Source: Pseudomonas monsensis (GTDB lineage Bacteria > Pseudomonadota > Gammaproteobacteria > Pseudomonadales > Pseudomonadaceae). Taken from it: a stretch of DNA of 64,000 bases. A program made the position numbers and the translations under genes. Within the stretch, counting starts at the first letter, position 1. Every line of letters starts with the position of its first letter. Below the pieces are notes generated by a model. The model was given only the letters and a program-made list of their open reading frames with translations. It was not told the origin of the DNA and searched no databases. Below are positions 8,287 through 14,771 of the stretch, piece after piece. The stretch spans positions 1,491,501 through 1,555,500 of the forward strand of contig NZ_CP077087.1 of NCBI RefSeq assembly GCF_014268495.2, given 5' to 3'.

Positions 8287-9003
8287 GTGATGGTTGCAAT
8301 TGCTCAAGAAGGTGCAGCGGGTATCGCCACTGCGGTCGCTGAAAGTGTTCAGTACCAGGGCCGCAAGGCCAGCCGACAGGGCAGCGAGCAGCGTCGCCAG
8401 GACATTCTCGACGCGGCGATGCGCATTGTCGTGCGTGACGGCGTGCGGGCTGTGCGCCATCGCGCGGTGGCGGCCGAGGCTGGTGTGCCGCTGTCGGCCA
8501 CCACTTATTACTTCAAGGATATCGACGACCTGCTCACCGATACCTTCGCCCAGTATGTCGAGCGCAGTGCGGCGTACATGGCCAAGCTGTGGATCAACAA
8601 CGAAGGACTGCTGCGCGAGATGGTGGTCAGCGGCGACGGCAGCCCCGAGTCACGCTCGCAACTGGCCGATAATATTGCGCGGCTGATGGCCGATTATGTG
8701 CACCGGCAACTGCTCAACCGTCGCGAGCATCTGATGGCCGAGCAGGCCTTCCGCCAAGAGGCGCTGCTCAACCCGCGTCTGGCGGATCTGGTGCGTTCGC
8801 ATCAGCAGATTTTGCTGCAGGGCACCTGCCAGTTGTTCCAGGTGCTGGGCTCGCGCGAACCGCAGCAGGATGCCAAGGTGTTGACGGCGATTATCGGACG
8901 GATGGAATATCAGGGCCTGCTCAACGACGCCGAGCCTTTGGCCGAACAGGACATGCTCGGCATTCTGACGCGCTACATGCACCTGGTGCTCGCGTCGGTC
9001 TGA
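8287..9003 (+). CDS. TetR-family transcriptional regulator
   Basis: This 238-residue protein has a TetR helix-turn-helix at about residues 33-85 (RRQDILDAAMRIVVRDG, AEAGVPLSATTYYFKDIDDLL), then a helical ligand-binding domain with no recognisable specificity. The first 30 residues are an unusual alanine/glutamine-rich leader. A GTG at 8287 and an ATG at 8290 both fit; the AGGAAG at 8274-8279 spaces better with the GTG. It is monocistronic, cut off from lysS by a terminator and from the next gene by a REP pair. The palindrome at 8234-8251 may be its own operator. The target and inducer are unknown. Confidence 0.88.
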   Translation: MMVAIAQEGAAGIATAVAESVQYQGRKASRQGSEQRRQDILDAAMRIVVRDGVRAVRHRAVAAEAGVPLSATTYYFKDIDDLLTDTFAQYVERSAAYMAKLWINNEGLLREMVVSGDGSPESRSQLADNIARLMADYVHRQLLNRREHLMAEQAFRQEALLNPRLADLVRSHQQILLQGTCQLFQVLGSREPQQDAKVLTAIIGRMEYQGLLNDAEPLAEQDMLGILTRYMHLVLASV

Positions 9004-9026
9004 CCCTCTGGGGGAAACACCTGACC

Positions 9027-9119
9027 CTGCGGGAGCGAGCTTGCTCGCGAAGACGGACTGACATTCAACATTAATGTTGGCAGTACCACCGCTTTCGCGA
9101 GCAAGCTCGCTCTCACAGG
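9027..9119. repeat. Paired REP palindromes (GAGCGAGC family)
   Basis: Two REP units in opposite orientation, GGGAGCGAGCTTGCTCGCGA and its complement, flank about 40 bp containing an AACATTAATGTT palindrome. The arrangement matches a REPIN between a regulator gene and a lipoprotein gene. Confidence 0.85.
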
Positions 9120-9165
9120 TTCAGTGGTGTATTCGAGGGTGGCGAATGTTCATAGGGAGTATTGA

Positions 9166-9720
9166 ATGAAAGCCTGGTGTGGCGTGCTGATCGCCTTGTC
9201 GTTCCTGCTGCTCAGTGGCTGTCTGGTGACCTTCAAGGAGCCGCTGACCGCCAGTGACCCGGCGCCCAAGGGCCTGCTCGGCAAATGGTCGAGTACCAAT
9301 GCCTGGGGCGAACCGATGAACCTTGAACTGACGCGCCTGGGCAAGGACCGCTATCAGGCTGTCACGTACTTCAAGGCCAAGCCCCGCGAACGCGAAGCCT
9401 ATCCGTTCACCGTTTCGCGCCACGGCAGCCGCTGGTATCTGTCGGCGAAAGTCCCGGCGCAGTACGGCGGCCATTACACCATCGCCGGTTTCGAGCTCAC
9501 CGATAAACACGAACTGGTGATCTACAACCTCGATCTCGAACAGATCAATCAAGCGATCAAACAGAAAGCCCTCGACGGTCAGGCCTTCCAGACCGACGAT
9601 GGCGACGGCGTGCAGGTCGACAGCAACCTGGACAAGGTCTTTGCTTACCTCGACGATCCGGCCAATTCCGATGTGTTCGTCGAAGCCGCGCGCTATCAGC
9701 GTCAGGCCCGCGTCAAATAA
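9166..9720 (+). CDS. Putative lipoprotein of unknown function
   Basis: This 184-residue protein has a lipoprotein signal with the lipobox LLSGC, so the mature protein should start at Cys19 and be membrane-anchored. The mature part opens with a GLLGKWSS motif and predicted beta segments around residues 45-130, which suggests a small beta-barrel or lipocalin-like fold; this is only a hint from the pattern. No catalytic motif is visible. The gene ends 24 bases before the QEGLA-family gene and may be cotranscribed with it. Confidence 0.82.
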   Translation: MKAWCGVLIALSFLLLSGCLVTFKEPLTASDPAPKGLLGKWSSTNAWGEPMNLELTRLGKDRYQAVTYFKAKPREREAYPFTVSRHGSRWYLSAKVPAQYGGHYTIAGFELTDKHELVIYNLDLEQINQAIKQKALDGQAFQTDDGDGVQVDSNLDKVFAYLDDPANSDVFVEAARYQRQARVK

Positions 9721-9744
9721 TTCAGTTTTCTACAGGAGTTTCGG

Positions 9745-11022
9745 GTGGACGATTACCAGCAGACGATACGCACGCTGTCCGATCGCATTGTGCTGGCGCA
9801 GACACCGATCCGCGTCCTCGATGCGGTGAAGTGGGACGAAAACATCCGCAAGGGCTTTCTCAAGGCCAAGGGCAAGGAAATGCCGGCGGTGGATCGCGAC
9901 TACTACCTCAATCGACCGCTGTCCTTCGATTCGAGCAAGGTCAAGCTGGAGTTCCAGAACATCGAGCGTGACATCACCCGTCAGCTCGGTCAGTTCAACC
10001 CGGTCGGGCAGATCATGCGCCGTATGTGCAAGGAATACCGCATGGTGGTGCGCATGCTCGAAGCGCGCGGCACCGAGGATTTCGGCCTGATCTCCCAGGA
10101 ACTCTACGGCGCCGCCTCCGATGCGTTTCACGCCGGCGACCCGACCCTGGCCGACCTCGGCCTGATGATGTCCGACTACCTGAACAACATTGATGGCCGT
10201 GGCGACCTGAAGGACGAGCCGAAGATCCTCACCGCCAAGGATGCCGTGCACCTGCTGCAAACCCGTTTGAACAAGGTGTTCGGCGAGGCCGAGGAAACCA
10301 TCCGCGTGTTCGAGTCCGACGGCATCGTGGCTGACGCGGCGGCAGGCGCCGACTACATCAAGATCCGCACCGACGCGCTGTTCAACGATCGCGATGTGCG
10401 CGCACTGGAAGTCCACGAAGGCCTGGTGCACGTCGGCACCACGCTCAATGGCTTGAACCAGCCGATCTGCACTTTCCTGTCCAAAGGCCCACCGTCGTCG
10501 ACGGTGACCCAGGAAGGCCTGGCGATTTTGATGGAGATCATCACGTTCGCCTCCTACCCGAGTCGCCTGCGCAAACTGACCAACCGCACCCGCGCCATTC
10601 ATATGGTCGAGGAGGGCGCGGATTTCCTGCAGGTGTTCGAGTTCTTCCGCGAGCAGGGCTTTGAAATGGCAGAAAGTTACGGCAACGCCAGTCGCGTTTT
10701 CCGTGGTTCGACACCGACTGGTCTGCCATTTACCAAAGACTTGTCCTACCTCAAGGGCTTTATCATGGTTTACAACTACATTCAGTTGGCCGTGCGTAAA
10801 GGCAAGCTCGAGCAGATTCCGCTGTTGTTCTGCGGCAAGACCACGCTGGAGGACATGCGTACCCTGCGTCAGCTGGTGGATGAAGGACTGGTGGTGCCGC
10901 CGAAGTATCTGCCGGAGCAGTTCCGCGATCTGAACGCGTTGTCGGCGTGGATGTGTTTCTCCAACTTCCTCAATCACTTGAGCCTGGACCGGATCGAGGC
11001 GGATTACTCCAATATCCTCTGA
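9745..11022 (+). CDS. QEGLA/DUF1704 family putative zinc carboxypeptidase
   Basis: This 425-residue cytoplasmic protein carries the family's QEGLA motif (Gln256-Glu257, VTQEGLAILMEI) and, 27 residues earlier, His224-Glu225-x3-His229 (EVHEGLVHVGTTL). The HExxxH plus QEGLA pair is the metal site of the family that includes the animal tubulin tyrosine carboxypeptidase MATCAP. Bacterial members are usually labelled 'flavohemoglobin expression-modulating', a name with little biochemical support. Translation starts at GTG 9745, with ACAGGAG at 9732-9738. The bacterial substrate is unknown. No flavohemoglobin or glutathione gene lies nearby. Confidence 0.88.
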   Translation: MDDYQQTIRTLSDRIVLAQTPIRVLDAVKWDENIRKGFLKAKGKEMPAVDRDYYLNRPLSFDSSKVKLEFQNIERDITRQLGQFNPVGQIMRRMCKEYRMVVRMLEARGTEDFGLISQELYGAASDAFHAGDPTLADLGLMMSDYLNNIDGRGDLKDEPKILTAKDAVHLLQTRLNKVFGEAEETIRVFESDGIVADAAAGADYIKIRTDALFNDRDVRALEVHEGLVHVGTTLNGLNQPICTFLSKGPPSSTVTQEGLAILMEIITFASYPSRLRKLTNRTRAIHMVEEGADFLQVFEFFREQGFEMAESYGNASRVFRGSTPTGLPFTKDLSYLKGFIMVYNYIQLAVRKGKLEQIPLLFCGKTTLEDMRTLRQLVDEGLVVPPKYLPEQFRDLNALSAWMCFSNFLNHLSLDRIEADYSNIL

Positions 11023-11036
11023 GCCAACATGCAAAT

Positions 11037-11069
11037 CCTGTGGCAGCTGGCAAGCCAGCTCCCACAGGG
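11037..11069. repeat. Single REP palindrome (GCTGGC family)
   Basis: CTGTGGCAGCTGGC and GCCAGCTCCCACAG form one imperfect palindrome 15 bases after the QEGLA gene stop. It may act as a 3'-end hairpin. Confidence 0.7.
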
Positions 11070-11123
11070 TTATTTGTTTTTCTCTGGATCGTATTGCCAA
11101 CTTCTGTTGCGAGGTTTCACCGG

Positions 11124-12029
11124 ATGAGAATCCTCGGCATCTTTTGCCTGCTCCTGACCCTCGGCGGTTGCAGTTCGCTGTTGTTCTACCCCGAGCCCGG
11201 CCAGATCTTTACCCCGGAAAAAGCCAAGCTCGAATACCGCACCGTTACCCTGACCACCGCCGACGGCCTCAAGCTGAATGCCTGGTGGCTGCCGGCCAAA
11301 CCCGGTGTCGAGGTCAAAGGCACAGTCCTGCACCTGCACGGCAATGGCGGCAATTTGCCGATGCACCTGGGTGGCAGTTGGTGGTTGCCGAAAAACGGCT
11401 ATCAAGTGTTGCTGGTGGACTATCGCGGTTACGGTTTGTCCGAGGGCGAGCCGAGCCTGCCGGCGATCTATCAGGACATCGACGCCGCATTCGCCTGGCT
11501 CGACCAGGCGCCAGAGGTCAAAGGCAAACCGCTGATTCTGCTGGGGCAAAGTCTCGGTGGTTCGATGGCCGTGCATTGGCTGGTGCAGCACCCGGAGCGG
11601 CAGAAACAACTCAAGGCCTTCGTCCTCGACGGTGTACCCGCCAGCTATCGCAGCGTTGGCCAGTACGCCCTCAGTACCTCGTGGCTGACCTGGCCGTTCC
11701 AGGTGCCGCTGTCGTGGCTGGTGCCGGACGGCGACAGTGCAATCAATTCGATGCCGCAGCTCAAGGGCGTGCCGAAACTGATCTTTCACAGCATCGACGA
11801 CCCGCTGGTACCGCTTGCCAATGGCATCCGTCTGTATCAGGCGGCACCGCCTCCGAGGGTGCTGCAGCTGACCCGTGGCGGCCACGTGCAGACCTTCGGC
11901 GACCCGGTCTGGCGCCAGGTGATGCTGCGCTATCTGGAAGATCCCGAACACTTCAATGGCCTGCGCCGTCTCGGCGAAATCCCGAATTATCCGCCACCTC
12001 CGAATTCTGAAGATGAGAGTCCGCAATGA
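11124..12029 (+). CDS. Alpha/beta hydrolase lipoprotein
   Basis: This 301-residue protein starts at ATG 11124. The frame is open further upstream, but only here does the N-terminus form a lipoprotein signal (lipobox LTLGGC, Cys16). The mature part is an alpha/beta hydrolase of the serine aminopeptidase/BEM46 type. The oxyanion region is HLHGNGGN, the nucleophile is Ser143 in LLGQSLGGS, the acid is likely the Asp of FHSIDDPLVP, and the His is in RGGHVQTF. It should act in the periplasm on an ester, amide or lipid substrate that cannot be named. Its stop overlaps the next gene by ATGA. Confidence 0.88.
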   Translation: MRILGIFCLLLTLGGCSSLLFYPEPGQIFTPEKAKLEYRTVTLTTADGLKLNAWWLPAKPGVEVKGTVLHLHGNGGNLPMHLGGSWWLPKNGYQVLLVDYRGYGLSEGEPSLPAIYQDIDAAFAWLDQAPEVKGKPLILLGQSLGGSMAVHWLVQHPERQKQLKAFVLDGVPASYRSVGQYALSTSWLTWPFQVPLSWLVPDGDSAINSMPQLKGVPKLIFHSIDDPLVPLANGIRLYQAAPPPRVLQLTRGGHVQTFGDPVWRQVMLRYLEDPEHFNGLRRLGEIPNYPPPPNSEDESPQ

Positions 12030-12355
12030 CTGAAGAACGTAACGCCATCCCGCTGATCATCACCGGTATCTGCAGCATCCTCGGCACCGTCGGGGCGCTG
12101 TGGTACTACGGCTACCTGCACTTCGCCAAGCCTGAGGATGCGTTGCTGCTCAACGAATTCACCATGCTCAAGACCGTGCCCGGCGAGGACTACAAAGTCT
12201 CGCTGGACCCGGCGCCGCAAGTCGCGCAGTGCATTGACGGGGTGCTGGTGCTGTTCGACACCGAGCAGAAAGGCCTGACCGGTGTGTTGATCAACGCGCA
12301 GAAAAAAGCCGTGCGCTGCATGGGGGAGGAGACTCCGCAGAAGCTGGAACAGTGA
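12026..12355 (+). CDS. Small single-pass membrane protein, unknown
   Basis: This 109-residue protein has one hydrophobic segment at about residues 8-28 (IPLIITGICSILGTVGALWYYG), then a soluble domain of about 80 residues with two Cys (QCIDG, RCMGEE) that could form a disulfide if periplasmic. It overlaps the hydrolase gene by four bases, so the two are probably translated together. I do not recognise the family. A MITE-like copy follows the stop. Confidence 0.75.
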   Translation: MTEERNAIPLIITGICSILGTVGALWYYGYLHFAKPEDALLLNEFTMLKTVPGEDYKVSLDPAPQVAQCIDGVLVLFDTEQKGLTGVLINAQKKAVRCMGEETPQKLEQ

Positions 12356-12369
12356 TTCTGCAGGTTCAG

Positions 12370-12523
12370 CCCTCACCCTGAGGCTGACCGAATTGTCTTT
12401 CGCTAGACGCCGACCTGAAGGATTGTGTCGATTATGGATTCGGCCAGGCACTTTCAGGTCGATGTATTTCTTGGGCATCCCCCCTTCGGCTCCCTCTCCC
12501 TCGGGAGAGGGCTGGGGTGAGGG
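12370..12523. mobile_element. MITE-like element, copy 2 (shortened left arm)
   Basis: This 154 bp element is related to 5166-5341. The right arm at 12492-12523 matches copy 1 closely, and the core keeps blocks such as GGATTCGGC and CTTTCAGGTCG. The left end keeps only the outer CCCTCACCC and has lost the inner palindrome. It is non-coding, in the gap between two convergent genes. Confidence 0.65.
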
Positions 12524-12543
12524 GCCGCGATTTCAGCCTGCAC

Positions 12544-12579
12544 AAAAAAGCCCCGCCTGATCACTCAGGCGGGGCTTTT
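12544..12579 (-). terminator. Intrinsic terminator for the OmpA-like lipoprotein gene
   Basis: The stem GCCCCGCCTGA/TCAGGCGGGGC is flanked by A and T runs on the two sides, so it can end transcription from both directions. It lies 18 bases past the stop of the minus-strand gene. Confidence 0.92.
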
Positions 12580-12596
12580 GCGTTACCGCGTGACGC

Positions 12597-13385
12597 TTAG
12601 TTCGAGCTGACCGCCGAACGTGGCATCACTGGCTGGTTGTCGTTGGAGATAGTCACCTCCACACGACGGTTCATCGCACGGCCGGAAACGCTGCCGTTAT
12701 CGGCAACCGGGTATTCCTTGCCATAACCCTGAACCACGATGCGCGAAGGATCTACGCCCATCTTGATCAGCGCGACTTGTACCGAGGTCGCACGACGCTC
12801 GGACAGCGACTGGTTGTAAGAAGCCGCACCGGTGCTGTCGGTGTAACCCTCGACGATCACTTTGCGATCAGGGTTTTCCTGGAGGAACTGCGCCAGTTTA
12901 TTGATGTTCACCAGACCGCTGGATTTCAGATCAGCCTTGTTGGTGGCGAACAGCACGTCACCGAAGGTCACCAGGGTGCCGCGATCGGTCTGCTTGGCGT
13001 TGAGGCTGTCCTGCAGCTGTTTGATCTGCTGATCGCGAGCATCCAGACGCGCCTGGGCACGCTGGGCTGCGGCGTTCTTCAGGTTGTTTTCAGCGGTGCG
13101 CAGGGCGATGGTCTGCTTGGCCACTTCCACACGCTGGTTGGTCAGGTAGGCCAGCTGGTCAACCTTGGCCGCGTTTTCTTTGTCCAGGTAAGCCTTGTCG
13201 GCCTTGTCCAGGTAATCGCTGGCGTCTTTGGTTTCCAGGGCTGCGACTTTGCTGGCTTGTGGGTTGGCTTGCAGGCCGGCGTAGTTGGTGCGCGCCTGTT
13301 CCAGGTTCGGGTTAGGCGGGGTGGAGCAGGCAGCCAGGGCAACGCTTGCAGCCAGGAGAGCGGGGATCATCAGTTGCTTACGCAT
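12597..13385 (-). CDS. OmpA-domain outer-membrane lipoprotein (LptF-like)
   Basis: This 262-residue protein has a lipobox (VALAAC, Cys20), a long alpha-helical, Ala/Gln/Lys-rich region at about 40-135 likely to form a coiled coil, and a C-terminal OmpA/MotB peptidoglycan-binding domain at about 140-250 (VTFGDVLFATNKADLK, VEGYTDSTGAASYNQSLSERRA, GYGKEYPVADN, NRRVEV). The Asp and Arg that bind diaminopimelate are present. It should tether the outer membrane to peptidoglycan. It resembles P. aeruginosa LptF (PA3692), reported to be AlgU-dependent. The DUF4398 lipoprotein gene lies 56 bases upstream in the same operon. Confidence 0.92.
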   Translation of the reverse strand: MRKQLMIPALLAASVALAACSTPPNPNLEQARTNYAGLQANPQASKVAALETKDASDYLDKADKAYLDKENAAKVDQLAYLTNQRVEVAKQTIALRTAENNLKNAAAQRAQARLDARDQQIKQLQDSLNAKQTDRGTLVTFGDVLFATNKADLKSSGLVNINKLAQFLQENPDRKVIVEGYTDSTGAASYNQSLSERRATSVQVALIKMGVDPSRIVVQGYGKEYPVADNGSVSGRAMNRRVEVTISNDNQPVMPRSAVSSN

Positions 13386-13441
13386 AATTTGTCGTCCTTT
13401 CTATCGTTAAAAGTTTCAGCTTTGCGATTCGGGATGCGCGC

Positions 13442-13846
13442 TTACTGCACGGTGCGCTGACTTTCCTGACGCAGTTCCTGAACACCTTTCTGGGAATCCT
13501 TCAGTGCCTGTTCGGCTTTCGCTGCCTGAGCCTTGCGTTCCGCTACGCGAGCGTCCCATTCGGCCTGCTCGGAGAGGGTGCGAGCTTCGTCATACTTCTT
13601 GTCGTGCATGGCGATTTCAGCTTGTTTGAGTTTGTCCTGCGCCTGCTTCATCTCGACGGCGGCGAATTCGGTACCACCGGCGCTGACGGCGCTGTTGACT
13701 GCCGACTGGGTCACGGCGTACTGCTCGGTCGGCGGGTTACCGGCGCAACCGGCCAGCACGAAGCTGGTGCCGATGGCCAGAGCAGCCAGTTTCAGACCGC
13801 GCAGGTGAGAGAACGAGGTTTGGGTCTTCATGGTCTTCAACTCCAT
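13442..13846 (-). CDS. DUF4398 helical lipoprotein
   Basis: This 134-residue lipoprotein begins at ATG 13846, chosen because AGGAG lies seven bases upstream; a second ATG five codons on has no such site. The lipobox is VLAGC. The mature part carries a DUF4398 region (EFAAVEMKQAQDKLKQAEIA, YDEARTLSEQAEWDARVAERKA) that should be almost wholly alpha-helical. DUF4398 proteins commonly accompany OmpA-domain lipoproteins, as here, suggesting a shared envelope-stability role; the exact function is unknown. Confidence 0.88.
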   Translation of the reverse strand: MELKTMKTQTSFSHLRGLKLAALAIGTSFVLAGCAGNPPTEQYAVTQSAVNSAVSAGGTEFAAVEMKQAQDKLKQAEIAMHDKKYDEARTLSEQAEWDARVAERKAQAAKAEQALKDSQKGVQELRQESQRTVQ

Positions 13847-13949
13847 TGTTTAACTCCTGATAAAACCGAAAATCCATCCTGGTCGAGGAGCCTAAAGCGT
13901 CGTATGAAAGCGCGTTTTTGAAACGCTCGTTCCAGGCGTGGTTACTCGT

Positions 13950-13977
13950 TCCGACCGGAGGCATTTTTCAAAAGTTC
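13950..13977 (-). promoter_or_regulatory. Candidate AlgU (sigma-E type) promoter of the lipoprotein operon
   Basis: On the minus strand, GAACTT (13977-13972), a 17-base spacer and TCGGA (13954-13950) match the AlgU consensus GAACTT-N16/17-TCTGA at all -35 and four of five -10 positions. The site is 104 bases upstream of the DUF4398 gene. AlgU control is known for the P. aeruginosa lptF counterpart, which supports the call. Confidence 0.65.
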
Positions 13978-14102
13978 AGAAAAGATGGCCTATCGCCAAA
14001 AAAATTTTTGACCGAATGGACAAGGCTCTGGGGCGGGAACTTTGGCCGAGGAGAGTGGTACGCGCGGGGGAAAACAACATGATTCTTGAGGGAAAATGCG
14101 GT

Positions 14103-14195
14103 CCTGTGGGAGCTGGCTTGCCAGCGATGGGGCCGTCAGATTCAACACGTCGGTGACTGAACGGACGCCATCGCTGGCAAGCCAGCTCCCACAGG
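14103..14195. repeat. Paired REP palindromes (GCTGGC family)
   Basis: CCTGTGGGAGCTGGCTTGCC and its complement stand about 50 bp apart in inverted orientation, a REPIN layout. With the AlgU-like promoter it accounts for most of the 366 bp gap at 13847-14212; I see no small gene there. Confidence 0.88.
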
Positions 14196-14212
14196 TTTAA
14201 CGCAATCGGGTG

Positions 14213-14557
14213 TCAGTGTTTCTGCTTGCCGGCAGCCGCCGAGAGGTCATGCAAATGACGGCGCGAAAGGGCCAGAAAACGCGGTGTAGGCCCGACATCC
14301 TCGTACAGCGGATCACCTTCCTCATCGGTCGCCACCACTGTCGAACCTTTCACATAGGGCAGGCTCGCTTCAAACTCTTCAAGCGCCGCGCCGATCAGTT
14401 CGCCAAGCAGTTCTTCGACATGACGTTTGGGGTACATCTCGGTAATCGCTGCCAGACGCGCAGCGGCCTCAACGTCCAGATGAATCGCGTAGCCGGTGTC
14501 GGTCAGGCGACCTTTGGCGGTTTCTTCCCAATGCTGGGCGAGCTCACGGATTTTCAT
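14213..14557 (-). CDS. Conserved hypothetical protein, unknown function
   Basis: This 114-residue acidic, soluble protein starts MKIRELAQHWEE. The ATG at 14557 is preceded by a GAGG site, whereas upstream codons in the same frame have low-complexity, non-coding composition. The protein looks helical (AAARLAAITEMYPKRHVEELLGELIGAALEEFEASL), with a conserved-looking VATDEEGDPLYEDVG segment. No signal peptide or membrane segment is present. It is divergent from ppc with a gap of 214 bp. I do not recognise the family. Confidence 0.78.
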   Translation of the reverse strand: MKIRELAQHWEETAKGRLTDTGYAIHLDVEAAARLAAITEMYPKRHVEELLGELIGAALEEFEASLPYVKGSTVVATDEEGDPLYEDVGPTPRFLALSRRHLHDLSAAAGKQKH

Positions 14558-14771
14558 GATGACCTCATTTCGCACCTGCTCGTGGCAGGTCTGGGTGAGT
14601 GTCCGGCGTGGCCGGTGGCAAGCCGTTGTACGGCTTACTGTTGAGACTAGCTTTCGGTCACAAGGTTTAAAGTCCCTTCGTCGGCCTGCTTGTAAGAAGC
14701 GTCGCAGAGCGGCACTCTCTAGGTCATGCACTCGTTTCTAGGCCGCCCGGATTACCGCTGGAGAACTGCTG

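Noticed and set aside
9166..12355. Possible new defence or toxin island in the lysS-to-lipoprotein interval
   Set aside because: Composition matches the neighbours, there are no nuclease, toxin or integrase motifs, and the genes resemble core Pseudomonas genes.
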